Shown: positions 21,122 through 31,594 of the stretch, piece by piece
How positions within the stretch are numbered: the first letter of the stretch is position 1
Layout: the number at the start of each line of letters is the position of its first letter
NCBI GenBank assembly: GCA_018350325.1
Contig: JAEVLN010000011.1
Coordinates: 988,449-1,052,448 of the forward strand
Direction: 5' to 3'
Length of the DNA stretch: 64,000 nt
Origin: Globodera rostochiensis
Taxonomy: Eukaryota > Nematoda > Chromadorea > Rhabditida > Heteroderidae
The notes under the pieces: generated by a model
Databases searched by the model: none
What the model was told of the DNA's origin: nothing
The model's input: only the letters and a program-made list of their open reading frames with translations
Translations under genes and position numbers: made by a program

Positions 21122-21472
21122 GTAGGAGTGATCGATCACCAAGGGAGCCCCTTCCCGACGCCCCGCACTAAGCTTTACTTTTATAATCAAAATTCATTTT
21201 TGTGATACTTCAGTCAAAAAATTTTAAAATTTGGAGAATTAAAAAAAATTCAATTTTTTGGCTGGCAGAATTTTTAGTCTCGACAAAGGACCATTTTTAG
21301 GGGTTCATTTTTTTGAAAATTTTCGTTCTTTATTAATATTATTATTCTTTTCTTTAATAAAAAATAGTATTTTATTGCCTGTAAATTATTTAATATTTTA
21401 ATTGAAAGAATTGGGCTTTGAACGATTTGATCTTTTCAGGATACCAATATAAAACATTGATTAATAAACATT
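21122..21472. other. AT-rich spacer
   Basis: Nothing is supported here beyond AT-rich sequence. Confidence 0.35.
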
Positions 21473-21590
21473 CTGATCAGAAATTTTTGTCTTCATTAAC
21501 ATGACGACAGTTCAAGTCTTTTGAATCATTACTTTCATTATCCCATCTTTTTCCAAATATTTCATCAAATGATTTGTAAAGTTTTACGGA
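21473..21590 (-). pseudogene. HTH family fragment, N-terminal acidic module
   Basis: The minus strand reads KLYKSFDEIFGKRWDNESND then SKDLNCRHVNEDKNF, ending at a breakpoint with unrelated DNA on each side. Confidence 0.65.
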
Positions 21591-22275
21591 GTTCAACTAT
21601 TCAGCGTGTGCAGTCAAAATTTCTAGCAATGAGATCATTGGCGTCGCAGAACTTATTAAACGTGACCGAAGTTGGAAATGCTCTTGACGCTGTTGTGCAG
21701 AGAGGCTGGCAAATTTCTACAGTTTTGTCCACTCAAAGATGCTTATTTTGATCAAAAATTGAGTTCGTTTTTTACCCAATTCGTTTTTTGTCTATATAAA
21801 CTAGTACAAAATAGAAAGAGCGCAGACAGTAAGAAGGTTAGAGTGTATATACTTATAACACACAAAAAACGAATTGGCCAAAAACGAATTGGGTATTTAC
21901 CTCCATTTACATAGGCTACTTTTTGAGATTTTCAACAGATTGAGCGGCATAGCACTAGGAGCAGTTTTAATTCCGGTTTTAAGTGTTCTAGCGCAACATT
22001 TATTAGAAAAAATTATAAGGCGATTTGAACTTGGGATCAATATAAAACAAAATCCGTTAATAAATATTCAAAATGACTCCCCCTCCAAAACATTAAAATC
22101 TGTCGTTGTTAGAGAGGCTGGCAAACTTCTACAGTTTTGTTCACTCAAAGATGCTTATTTTGATCACTAAATTGAGCTTTCCATTTACTAGGCTACTTTT
22201 TGAGATTTTCAACAGATCGAAAGTGTCACAATTACTCATTTTCGGATTCTTCCCTTTTATTTTGGCATATTGAGA
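21591..22275. repeat. Mosaic of repeat pieces and HTH 3' ends
   Basis: A ~55 bp block (GAGAGGCTGGCAAA..CTACAGTTTTGT..AAGATGCTTATTTTGATCA) occurs at 21702 and 22110; inverted copies lie at 24672 and, in part, 53872. Minus-strand family 3' ends (TACTTTTTGAGATTTTCAACAG) occur at 21917 and 22192, the second running on through ATTTTCGGATTCTTCCC. Confidence 0.55.
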
Positions 22276-22422
22276 TTTTTTGTTAAAATAAAAAATAAAA
22301 ATTAATCAAAAATCAGGATGATTAGGGCGAGGCAAAAATACACTCCTTAAATATAAAAAATTTATAAATAATCCGAACCCAAACAAATAATAACATCTTT
22401 GCGTTGGCCTATAAAAAAATGT

Positions 22423-23310
22423 TTAAAGGTTCTTATTCAATTGTTTTTTCCAATTAAAGAGGCTACTTCTTGAGATTTTCAACATATCAGCAATAATGGC
22501 ATCTGTCATTTTCGGATTCTTCCCTTTTATTTTGGCATATTTCTTCAAAATTCCAATTTTTGTTCCATCAGAAATTTTATTGCTGACAGAAAGGCCTAAT
22601 TTGCGCTTCCATTCAATAATTGTTGTTCTACAAAAGCCCAATTTTTTTGCAATTTTATCATCGAGTTCATTCATTGAAATGTTTTTGAGTTTTGCCTCCT
22701 TACATTTGCTTTTTATTTCATCAAATTGTTTTAAAATTTGACGTTTTTCTAACTCAGTAAACTTTTTGTTTAAACCCAATTCTTTGACCCATTTATACAA
22801 TTTTGTTCGATTTACACCCAAATGGTTTGATATTTTTCTGTCAATTTGATGCCATTCATTTTTGGAATATTTTCTATTTTTCTTATATTCTTCTTTCATT
22901 TCACGGAATTTTTGAATAATTTCACGTTTTTGCTGATCTGACTCAATTTTTTCACTTTTATTGGATTCTTTTTGCTGTTCATCAACACTCTCATCTTGAT
23001 CTGGAGCTGAATTGTTTTCGTTTTCCGACCAATTTTCATCATAAATTTCATCAAATTTCTGTTTCAATATTTTAGCCTCAATATATTTCTGATCAGAAGT
23101 GTTTGGAGCTTGTACGTCTTGATCTTCTTCTTTAACATGACGACAGTTCAAATCTTTTAAATCATTACTTTCATCGTCCCATCCTTTTCCAAATATTTCA
23201 TCAAATGATTTGTAAAGTTTTGATTCTTTTCCGCCATCGTCCACAGAATTGGCATTTTTGATTAAATTCGTTGCAAAAAATGAAATAATAATTAATAACC
23301 GAAATTCCAT
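22423..23310 (-). CDS. Secreted tandem-HTH family protein (295 aa)
   Basis: The frame is intact and single-exon. The signal peptide is MEFRLLIIISFFATNLIKNANS. Acidic modules SFDEIFGKGWDDESND and FDEIYDENWSENENNS follow. The first HTH module uses the YKKNRKYSKNEWHQI variant with LGVNRTKLYKW; the second ends TIIEWKRKLGLSVS and the last ends SSLFNWKKQLNKNL. The conserved 3' flank follows the stop. A plus-strand frame over the same DNA is a shadow. It is likely exported; the molecular role is unknown. Confidence 0.8.
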   Translation of the reverse strand: MEFRLLIIISFFATNLIKNANSVDDGGKESKLYKSFDEIFGKGWDDESNDLKDLNCRHVKEEDQDVQAPNTSDQKYIEAKILKQKFDEIYDENWSENENNSAPDQDESVDEQQKESNKSEKIESDQQKREIIQKFREMKEEYKKNRKYSKNEWHQIDRKISNHLGVNRTKLYKWVKELGLNKKFTELEKRQILKQFDEIKSKCKEAKLKNISMNELDDKIAKKLGFCRTTIIEWKRKLGLSVSNKISDGTKIGILKKYAKIKGKNPKMTDAIIADMLKISRSSLFNWKKQLNKNL

Positions 23311-23390
23311 CTTATTGACTTGAATTTATCTTAATAAAATATTAATAAATAAATCTTAGGCAATAGAATTAATTTTTATTGGAAATGTGG

Positions 23391-23409
23391 CCAATCAAAA
23401 ATTGATTGG
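23391..23409. promoter_or_regulatory. CCAATCAA-AAA-TTGATTGG palindrome
   Basis: A perfect 8+8 bp inverted repeat lies 80 bp upstream of the minus-strand ATG at 23310. It has the same sequence at 47574-47592 upstream of another family member. It is a candidate shared promoter element. Confidence 0.45.
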
Positions 23410-23524
23410 CATATTATTTCCACCCATTTTCTCCCCTCAAAATGTGAATCGAATTGAGCAGGAACTATCGGAAAGCTGATGTTTCGGGCCTTAAAATTAT
23501 TAACATTTTCAATAAATTTTTTTT

Positions 23525-24016
23525 AAAAACATAATATTTTTAATGCAAGCAATGAAAGTTTGGCGATTATTTATTTCCTAGGCGCGTCGAATGCCAAGGT
23601 CCGTTTCATACCAGTACGGTAGTTTGAAGAGCATACCGTTGCCTAGACGGCACGGCACGTCTCGGTCCGATTTTCCTCCACCAACCAAAAAATTCGTTGC
23701 TCTCCTCAACGAATATACGACAAACTTTGTCCTTGCACCGTAATTACCTTCTGTAATTTAATCACTTGCAAAAAATAATTTCGCATATTGTCTCATGGTT
23801 GACTCGTTTTTGTTTTTCAAAAAATTCCCTTAAAAATGGAAATGTTTAGTGCCTTTTTGTTGCTTATTTTGGCATTTAGTGCATATTTCGGGAATTTTTG
23901 ATGACCATTTTAGGCTCCTATTTCGCTTTTTAGTGCCTAAAAATGTCTCAGCCCTTGATTTATGGGGATACGAGTTTTTTTTGATCTTCGAACTACCGTA
24001 TGGTATGGGAGGGGCG
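23525..24016. repeat. ~490 bp dispersed repeat, copy 1
   Basis: This matches 49225-49716 in direct orientation from CAAGGTCCGTTTCATACCAG to TATGGTATGGGAGGGGCG, with a few differences. It includes a hAT-like end (TTAGTGCCTAAAAATGTCTC). It replaces the 5' half of the HTH gene that follows. Confidence 0.75.
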
Positions 24017-24574
24017 AACTTAAAACGTGAAATTATTCAAAAATTCCGTGAAATGAAAGAAGAATATAAGAAAAACAGAAAATATTCCAAAAAGGAATGG
24101 AATCAAATTGAGTCTAAAATATCAAATTGTTTGGGTGTTGGTCGCTCAACAATTTATAAATGGAGCAAAGAATTGGGTCTAAACCAAGAAACAAAGTTTA
24201 AATCAAAGTTTTCTGAGTTAGAAAAACGTAAAATTTTAAAACAATTTGATGAAATAAAAAGCAAATGTAAAAAGGCAAACCTCAAAAATTTTTCAAAAAA
24301 TGAACTCAATGAGAAAATTGCAAAAAAATTGGGCGTTTGTAGAGCTACAATAACTGAATGGAAGCGCAAATTTGGCCTTTCAGCCAGCAACAAATTTTCC
24401 GATGCAACAAAAATTGGAATTTTAAAGAAATATGCCAAAATAAAAGGAAAGAATCCGAAAATGAGTGATTGTGACATTGTTGATTTGTTGAACATCTCAA
24501 GAAGAAGTATAACTAAATGGAAAAAACAATTTCAAGACGAAATAAGAACCTTTAAAAATTTACGGACTTTATAG
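23849..24574 (+). CDS. Chimeric HTH family gene lacking signal peptide (241 aa frame)
   Basis: Residues 1-56 come from the dispersed repeat (MPFCCLFWHLVHISGIF is also read at 49551). From about 24017 the sequence turns into the family at LKREIIQKFREMK and runs through three intact HTH modules to the stop. The signal peptide and both acidic modules are gone. The joined frame is open but may be accidental. If made, the protein would be cytoplasmic or nuclear rather than secreted. Confidence 0.55.
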   Translation: MPFCCLFWHLVHISGIFDDHFRLLFRFLVPKNVSALDLWGYEFFLIFELPYGMGGANLKREIIQKFREMKEEYKKNRKYSKKEWNQIESKISNCLGVGRSTIYKWSKELGLNQETKFKSKFSELEKRKILKQFDEIKSKCKKANLKNFSKNELNEKIAKKLGVCRATITEWKRKFGLSASNKFSDATKIGILKKYAKIKGKNPKMSDCDIVDLLNISRRSITKWKKQFQDEIRTFKNLRTL

Positions 24575-24937
24575 GCCAATGCAAAGATGTTATTATTTCT
24601 CTGGGTTCGGATTATTTATAGATTTTTATTATTTATCTCAGGAAGTAGTCTATGTAATCGAAAGCTCATTGGTCGATCAAAATAAGCATCTTTGAGTGCA
24701 AAACTGTAGAAGTTTGCCAGCCTCTCTGAATGTATAAGTTTTAATGTTTTTTGTGCTAAATCTGTGAACCAACTTGGAGAAAGATTAAAAACTAAAATAA
24801 AACATTTGTTGACATATTTGGAGAATTAGACATCTGCTAAAATGAAACCCAAAAGCCAGAATGAAATCGAGAGAACATGGAAACGCAGAAGTATCCCAGT
24901 GCTATTCTAAATTTGACACTTTCTTTCGTGTCCGGTA
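24575..24937. other. 3' flank and dispersed repeat fragment
   Basis: The family 3' flank is followed at 24672-24729 by an inverted copy of the GAGAGGCTGGCAAA block. No gene is seen. Confidence 0.45.
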
Positions 24938-25473
24938 ATTCTGACAGTGAGTAGTTTCGACAAAGGGTAATTTTGACAGTACAAAAGATATATAGTACAA
25001 ATTGCAAGTATTTGTTTGCAAATTCACATTGAGATGCTGCTGTTTGACCTCCGTCCGTTTGTTTTTCGAGAATTTTGCATAAATCGGGTTTCTTTTCTGG
25101 TATTTGTGAGTGAGATGGCTCTTGTACGTTTCAATGAAATAAAGCCCAATCGTGGGCGAATTTTGCTTTCATTAACCCTTCGAATATTGCTATGAAACGA
25201 ATCCGAATTTATGATTCCGAATGCTTTTCAAGAACCCTGTCATTTTCAACCAAATAATTGGGAACACCGAACGATTGTCTTCTCATCTGGGTTGATCCGG
25301 GTATTGAACGCGAATTTAGTAATAAATTCGAAACAAATATGTTGAATTGTTTTAAATTTATTATACATAAAATCACCCAATTTTGATTTTCTGTCGAAAT
25401 TATCCACTGTCCAAATCAACCACTGTCGAATTTTACTGACGAAATTACTTACTGTCGGAATTACCTAGTACCA
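24938..25473. mobile_element. Probable fold-back/TIR element
   Basis: The left end reads GGTAATTCTGACAGTGAGTA and the right end is the approximate inverse of GGTAATTCCGACAGTAAGTA. Further inward both sides repeat TTTCGACA/TGACAGT motifs. No target duplication or transposase was found. Confidence 0.4.
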
Positions 25474-26284
25474 TTTCTTTTTATCATTGACAGTGGAGAT
25501 GAATACAGAAAGTTCAATAAAACAAACTTCAGAATTCTATTTTTTATAATATTTGTTAATAAAATTTTTATGCTTATATTTAGGATGTGTCATAAATTTT
25601 AAGCCTCTAGATTTTTGAATGAATTTGAAAAAATTTAAGGCTGATCAGACCCAGTTTTATGTTTTTTTGTGAGCTTAAACATTGCTTATCATTATGTAAA
25701 AATTAAAGAATTTTGGTTTAGCAAACAATTTTCTATTGCATTTATTGCCAAAAATTGTCCCTAAAAAGGCCCCAAAACAAGAAAAATTGTTTATTTTATC
25801 TTCTATTAGAAGGCTTTATCCATTTTTGGAATTGAATTAATTCGAAAAGTCCAAGTGTATAATTTGAAAGTGATCTGATTACTGACGGTAAGGGATGGTC
25901 CCCTCCTCAGTGGCGAAACGTCCCGTGTCGAAAAGACCTGTAGCCGCATGAATCAACAGAAACAATTAGATTCGGTCAGGGAAACGGAGTCACATCTCGA
26001 TCTAACACCTGGCCAAGCGATTTTAGGCATTTCAGTCCCCTGTGTAAGTGGCCATTTCAGTACTCTAAAACCAAAATCGAAAACATATGTCAGCGTATAT
26101 TTGAAAAAGACGATTATCCGAATAATCCTATTTTTCAAATAATACGCCGACAAATTGTAAATAAACTCAAACATTGCAAAAAAAATCAAACATTGCAAAA
26201 AATGTCTAATTGGTTTTGTGCTCTCAAAAATGGTTGTTTTCTTCACAAAATTTAATTTTTTTCCATCTTTTTAGGCTTACTTAC
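25474..26284. other. AT-rich intergenic DNA
   Basis: No gene is supported. A short inverted pair (AGACGATTATCCGAATAATC near 26108) is the only local structure I see. Confidence 0.35.
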
Positions 26285-26975
26285 TGAGATTTTCAACAAA
26301 TCAGCAATGTCACGTTCACTATTTTTGGATTTTTTCTTTTTTTGGCATATTTCTTCAAAATTCCTATTTTTGTTGCATCAGAAAATTTGTCTTTGTTTAA
26401 GATGCCTGAAAAGCCAAATTCGTTCTTCCAAACACAAATTGTTGTGGCAGTTACGCCCAATTGCAATTTTTTCATCAAGTTCACTTTTTGAACTGTTTTT
26501 AAGTGTTGCCTTTTTACATTTGCTTTTAATCTTTTCAAATTGTTTCAAAATTTCACGTTTCTCGAACTCAGAAAACTTTTCTTGCTTTAGACCCAATTCT
26601 TTGCTCCATTTATAAATTGTTGTTCGACCAACACCCAAATTATTTGATATTTTTCTGTCAATTTGATCCCATTCTTTTTTTGAGTGTGCGCCTGTTTTTT
26701 CCCGATAATTTTTTTTCATTTCACGGAATTTTTGAATAATTTCACGTTTTTGCTGATCTGACTCAATTTTTTCACATTCATTGGACTTATTTTGCTGTTC
26801 ATCAACACTCTCATCTTGATCTGGCGCAGAATTGTTTTCGTCTTCCGACCAATTTTCAGCATAAATTTCATCAAATCTTTTTTAAATTTCATCAATATTT
26901 TTCTGATCAGAAGTGTTTGGAGCTTGTCCGTCTTGAACTTCTTCTTTAACATGACGACAGTTCTAAATTTTTATT
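26285..26975 (-). pseudogene. HTH family pseudogene with frameshifts
   Basis: On the minus strand the acidic module, the linker, HTH1 (YREKTGAHSKKEWDQI variant), a shortened middle module and part of the last module can be followed across three frames with breaks near 26720 and 26450. The signal peptide is missing: the CCGTCATGTTAAAGAAG region joins straight to a 5' flank-like sequence at 26975. Confidence 0.7.
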
Positions 26976-27247
26976 GAAAATATAGCTAATAAAATTGATT
27001 GGCAGATTATTTCCACGTATTAATTTTCCCCTCTAAAATCTTTTTGGCAATTCATGCGAATGCCCGCGCCATTCTCTCTCGCCCAAAAACGTTCATCCCA
27101 TTCTAAGCTGGATGAAACTCATTTTTATCCGACGAAACAAAACCAAAAAAATAACGAAAACATGAACTTTAAATGGAGCCGTTTCTTCCATTGCCTTTTC
27201 AGCCAAATCGTCCAACCTTTTAGTTCCGTTTTGAACAAATGAAAACC

Positions 27248-27385
27248 AATTCTGAGGAATACTCGGGGGTTATCGAGGTCACTGATCACGAATATGGCAT
27301 CAGATTTATCATATGCTTTTAACTAATAAATGATTTCAACAAATATTATTTTTTTAATGTTTTCAAAAAGCAATTTAGTTTAAAA
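27248..27385. repeat. Dispersed repeat (pair with 30764-30890)
   Basis: GGTTATCGAGGTC.CTGATCACGAATATG to TTTTCAAAAA.CAATTT is shared with 30764-30890 in the same orientation. Function is unknown. Confidence 0.6.
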
Positions 27386-27390
27386 TCATT

Positions 27391-27590
27391 TTAAAAGCCC
27401 GATTCAATCAGTACTTGCCTTTTCGGTTGTAGTTTGATTTTTTTGAACAATTTGAGGCCAAAATTTGATTTTGAAACCGGGTTTGTCGATGCCGTGTATT
27501 GACCTTCGTCCGTCGTGCTGTTGATAACTGCAATATTATATGTGACTCGGTGGCAACTTTCTCGAATCGCCTGTTTTTTCTGTCTCAACG
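27391..27590 (-). pseudogene. Possible Ig-like domain exon remnant
   Basis: The minus-strand frame contains VTYNIAVINSTTDEGQYTAS. This fits the end of an immunoglobulin I-set domain (hydrophobic strand, then D-x-G-x-Y-T). The usual paired cysteine is not clear, and the upstream frame is interrupted. It may be a scrap of a muscle or adhesion protein gene. The domain call rests on pattern only. Confidence 0.35.
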
Positions 27591-27714
27591 AAAGTAAATT
27601 TGTTGTCTTTCTTCAGAAGACTAAAGTGTGGTGCGGCCAACTTGCCATGGCACGTACACTCATCGAATGCAGCACGGTGGTAATTTTCCGTTTAGTTTGT
27701 TGAAAAAATATTAA

Positions 27715-27915
27715 GTTTCACCCAGCTCTGTTTTGAACCCTCTTGAATGCCAGCACTTATTTACTTTTGTTCGGCCTATAGTCTTCACTCGCTCGCTTCC
27801 CCATTAAAGGAACATTTTTTAATAATTTCAAATATTCTAATTAGTTTTTATTTCTTAACAACGATTGCCAATTTTTTGTAAAAATTTTCCCGCCGGCTAG
27901 ACTCTCGGCACCGCC
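27715..27915 (+). mobile_element. SINE-like element, decayed
   Basis: A B-box-like TTTTGAACCCTCTTGAATGC precedes an AT-rich body, TTCTTAACAACGATTGCCAA, and a damaged hairpin near 27885-27910. It is closest to the copy at 1474-1790. Confidence 0.4.
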
Positions 27916-27945
27916 TTTACTCGTAACAAATTGAGTCAAATATTC

Positions 27946-28520
27946 AATGGGAGATATTTAATGCAAAATTTCTTGGGTTTAAAAATGACCAAAATTTGAA
28001 TTTTTAACAATTTTTTGCCAAATTATACTTCGAAATCCTCAAAAAGCTACAAAAATGGGAAAATCTATTTTTTAAATATTTTATCTAATTTATTTTTTTA
28101 AATTCAAAAAAACAAAACAAAATTAGAATGGAATTGTTCTTCCTTCAAGTTTGGATCGGTTCTGGGCGGTGGGGCATCCGATGGAGGACGATCAGGCGTA
28201 GGGATAGCAGCGGGTGAATGGGTCGGAATGAATTGGGGAGAATTTCGGAAATAGTTCGCGAGCGGCTTCGGCCGCCACCGCCACAAATGCTCGGTTGGCA
28301 TTGCGTCATAGGCCAGACGACGGCGCTCCATTTTTTAAAATATTTTTTCTAATTTTTTTAAAAATTCAAAAAAAAATTGCAGCATGTACGCGATTGACCA
28401 GGTTCCATTGTCAAATAAACAACCTATTCCACTTGGAGTTATGTTTCTTTCAATTGGAATATGGACGAGAATTTTAATTTCAAATTTATTCCAATTCATT
28501 AATAAACCAATTTTTCACGT
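27946..28520 (+). pseudogene. Srt-type chemoreceptor N-terminus remnant, interrupted
   Basis: An ATG at 28128 begins MELFFLQ, as in the Srt remnant at 41923. About 225 bases of unrelated sequence intervene, then 28379 resumes with CSMYAIDQVPLSNKQPIPLG and a hydrophobic stretch (VMFLSIGIWTRILI). The motif of a short N-terminus with C-x-Y-x-I/V-D-x-x-P-L before the first membrane helix is typical of the nematode Srt family. No downstream helices are found, so this is a fragment. Confidence 0.5.
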
Positions 28521-28717
28521 CCCGAGTAAATCCCTTTTTACATCACGCGGAAACTGGAAAAATTAAGAAAATTTAACACAAAGTTTTTTTTTAAATTTTT
28601 GGTACGATTTGCTGTAATTTTCTGATTTATACAATTGGAGGGTCCGATGGCGGCAGGCGCCGCCGGAATTTTTTTTGATCCTAAAAAATCTTAGCCCAAC
28701 TGATAACACCCGGCCAT

Positions 28718-28905
28718 TCTCATCCCCGTCCCCGTTCCCCGGTTTGTCCATCCCGAAAACGGGGATCCCCGGTCCTCATCCCGGGGGGGGGGGGCGGGGA
28801 TGAAAATGCACCCCCTAAAGATGACAATCAGATCAGAAATTTAAATATTCATTTACTGTTTGAATTTTTGTTTGAGATGTGCTTTTTGATAAAAGATTTC
28901 ACCCA
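28718..28905. repeat. GGGGATCCCCG-type fold-back repeat (pair with 37180-37355)
   Basis: CGGGGATCCCCGG units with poly-G are followed by GATGAAAATGCACCCCCTAAA and an AT-rich tail that is the same at 37250-37355. It is largely self-complementary. A similar array lies at 29130-29250 and 39355-39470. Confidence 0.6.
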
Positions 28906-29397
28906 AAATTTTAGTGAAATTTCTTAACCAAAATCCAAAAATTTTTCCCGATGGCGCCTGTCGGCACCGTCGGCCTCTCCTCCCCAAAAAATTAAATCTT
29001 TATGGTACATACCTATTTGCCATAATAAAAGCCTTTTCTTAGGGGTGCACTTTAATTTTAGAAATTTCGATTTTTAAAAAAAAGTCCCCCAAAAAATTGC
29101 ATTTTTTCAAAAATGCACGCCTAAAAATGGAATGCCCATCCCTGTACGGGGATCCCCGTTCCCCGGTTTGCCCATCCACGAAAACGGGGATCCCCGGTTT
29201 GTCCGTCCCCGGTATCCCCGTCCCCGGTTTGACCGGGGATCCCTCCCCCCCGGAATAGTTTATACAAAACGAATGACAGAAAAGGCCAAATTTTGTGCAA
29301 AATCTCATCGATTTCATAGTTTGTGGGAAGCAAATGGCTTTTGTGTGTTGAAGAATGGTATGAATTAGGTGAGAGAGGGGAGAGAATAAATAATCTG

Positions 29398-29409
29398 CCA
29401 ATCAATTGG
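29398..29409. promoter_or_regulatory. CCAAT-CA-ATTGG palindrome
   Basis: This is the short version of the family palindrome, about 210 bp before the ATG at 29620. The inverse copy lies at 39200-39211. Confidence 0.35.
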
Positions 29410-29619
29410 CCACTTTTTTTTTTAATGCACAAATGATTTTTTTGTTATTAATCTTTCAGTGAATAACTTAAATAGTTAGTTAAGTGTAGTTTGAATAAGC
29501 ATTCAATTAATAACGCAAATAAAATCATCAGATTAATAAATATCTTCAATATTTCTTTTTTTTAGAGTAAAATTTGGTTTCGAAAAAGCAAAATATTTTA
29601 TTACTTCCTAAAATAAAAA

Positions 29620-30537
29620 ATGTGGTTATTAATTATTATTTTATTCTTTGCAACGAATTTTATCAAAAATGCCAATTCTGTGGGTGAACACGGACAAGAG
29701 CCAAAACTTTACAAATCATTTGATGAAATATTTGGAAAAGGATGGGACGATGAAAGTAATGATTCAAAAGAATTGAACTGTCGTCATGTTAAAGAAGAAG
29801 TTCAAGACGGACAAGCTCCAATCACTTCTGATCAGAAAAATATTGATGAAATATTAAAAAAGAAATTTGATGAAGTTTATGATGAAAATTGGTCGGACGA
29901 CGAAAACAATTCAGCGCCAGATCAAGCTGAGAGTGTTGATGAACAGCAAAATAAGTCCAATGAATGTGGAAAAATTGAGTCTGATCAACACAAACGTCAA
30001 TTTATCCAAAAGTTCCGAGAAATGAAAGACCGTTATAGGCAAAAGGGATATTCCAAAAATGAATGGAATCAAATTGAGTCTAAAATATCAAATGGTTTGG
30101 GTGTTAGTCGCAGAACAATTTATAAATGGATCAAAGAATTGGGTTTAAGAAATGAAACAAAGTCAAAGTTATCTGAGTTAGATAAACTTGAAATTGTGAA
30201 ACAATTTGATGAAATAAAAACTAAATGTAAAAAGGCAAAACTTAAAAACAGTTCAAAACATGAACTTGATGAGAAAATTGCAAAAAAATTGGGTGCTTCT
30301 AGAGCTTCAATTATTCGATGGAAGCTCAAATTTGGCCTTTCTGTCCGCAAAAAATTTTCTGATGCAACAAAAATTGGAATTTTGAAGAAATATGCCAAAA
30401 TAAAAGAAGAAAATCCGAAAATGACAGATGCCGTTATTGCAGAAATGTTAAAGATTTCACGAGGTAGCCTACGTAATTGGGAAAAGCAATTTAAAGAAGA
30501 CATTATTTTAAAACATACGGGTTTTATAGCCTCTTGA
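29620..30537 (+). CDS. Secreted tandem-HTH family protein (305 aa), left arm
   Basis: The signal peptide is MWLLIIILFFATNFIKNANS. Acidic modules are SFDEIFGKGWDDESND and FDEVYDENWSDDENNS. HTH1 carries the YRQKGYSKNEWNQI variant and LGVSRRTIYKW; the second module ends ASIIRWKLKFGLSVR; the last ends GSLRNWEKQFKEDI. The protein ends in ILKHTGFIAS because the frame reads a few codons into the usual 3' flank. A minus-strand frame over the 3' half is a shadow. Presumed exported; role unknown. Confidence 0.8.
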   Translation: MWLLIIILFFATNFIKNANSVGEHGQEPKLYKSFDEIFGKGWDDESNDSKELNCRHVKEEVQDGQAPITSDQKNIDEILKKKFDEVYDENWSDDENNSAPDQAESVDEQQNKSNECGKIESDQHKRQFIQKFREMKDRYRQKGYSKNEWNQIESKISNGLGVSRRTIYKWIKELGLRNETKSKLSELDKLEIVKQFDEIKTKCKKAKLKNSSKHELDEKIAKKLGASRASIIRWKLKFGLSVRKKFSDATKIGILKKYAKIKEENPKMTDAVIAEMLKISRGSLRNWEKQFKEDIILKHTGFIAS

Positions 30538-30763
30538 CTCAACGTGAAGATGTTATTATTGCTTGGGATTAGATTTATTTGAAAATTGATGTTATTTTTT
30601 TAAAGAATATATTAAAAATTCGAAACGAATCTTTATGTATTTGGTTGGATTGAATTGTCCCCTTCGTCCCAATATTCTGACTCATTTCTAAATAGGTATA
30701 TATTTTTTAAAAGCACAACCATTTCTTCATTTTTTTTATGAAGGTTTTATGCAATTTTGAGAA

Positions 30764-30890
30764 ATACTCGGAGGTTATCGAGGTCGCTGATCACGAATAT
30801 GACATCAGATTTATCATATGCTTTTAACTAATAAATGATTTAAACATCTATTATTTTTTAAATGTGTTCAAAAAACAATTTGGTTGTTAT
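30764..30890. repeat. Dispersed repeat (pair with 27248-27385)
   Basis: It starts inside the end of the left inverted-repeat arm and continues as the same block seen at 27248. Confidence 0.55.
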
Positions 30891-31135
30891 TGCTGATGTG
30901 TTAAAGATATCAGCAGCAAGCCTAAGTAATTGGAAAAAACAAAAAGATGAAATAAAGAACTTTTGAAAATATACGCATTTAATACGTTTAGACTCAACGC
31001 GAAGCTGTTTTTGAATAATTTCACGTTTTTGCTGATCAGACACAATTTTTTCAGATTTATGACTCATTATATTGCATCAAATGATTTGTAAAGTTTTGAT
31101 TTTTGTCCGCGTTCGCCCACAGAATTAAACAAGCA
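30885..31135. pseudogene. Two HTH family scraps in opposite orientation
   Basis: At 30885-30966 the plus strand reads the last module end (VIADVLKISAASLSNWKKQK) with its 3' flank. At 31010-31135 the minus strand reads the start (NSVGERGQKSKLYKSFDAI) fused to SHKSEKIVSDQQKREIIQK, with the acidic region deleted. This is a junction of two rearranged copies. Confidence 0.6.
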
Positions 31136-31468
31136 AAAATTTATTGTCGCTCCGCCTTTAAACCTGTTTTTGAACGGTTTAAAAATTGCCAAAAATGGAG
31201 ATTATTGACGTAAATTGGGTCTTTTCCCGGCGACCAACCGTAACAAATTTAGTAACATTCGGCAGCTCTTGACGAGGCAAATCGATCTAGATGTGACGGG
31301 ACGCGATCAGACGCCATTTAAACATCGTCCGGTTGAGTCCCAGTGTAAATGGACACTTCAATCCGCAACCTCCCCCGGACGGTTTTGGGGTCTTGCTGCT
31401 CACACCAATTTTTTGTTATTTTAGTTTTATTTCCTGTAGATTTGCCCCACTCATAAAACTTTGAATGA
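31136..31468. other. Unassigned stretch
   Basis: It is moderately GC-rich in the middle (GACGGGACGCGATCAGACGC). No family or RNA is recognised. Confidence 0.3.
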
Positions 31469-31594
31469 TTTGTCAACGTGCTAAAGCAGGTTGAAAGGCA
31501 TGACGAGGACGGCATTCTTGAGATACTTCGACGCGCCTGCACGGAGGCCAACCAATTCCGGAACGCGCCGATTCGAGACGTTCTGATTAAGTGA
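31469..31594 (+). pseudogene. Possible terminal exon of an unknown gene
   Basis: The frame reads FVNVLKQVERHDEDGILEIL then RRACTEANQFRNAPIRDVLI-K-stop. Base composition is higher in GC than the surroundings, as for other host exons here. There is no upstream exon to join it to. Confidence 0.3.

Larger units (their letters stand above)
28988..30775. repeat. Left arm of a large inverted duplication
   Basis: The arm matches 37669-39607 in reverse complement from ATTAAATCTTTATGGT..CAT through a GGGGATCCCC array, the gene flank, the whole HTH gene and its 3' flank, to GAGAAATACTCGGAG. The arms differ mainly by one extra HTH module (183 bp) and a divergent first HTH module in the right arm. Confidence 0.85.

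Noticed and set aside
25948..26246. Open frames around 26 kb
   Set aside because: They are short, have no coding-like composition and no relatives in the window.
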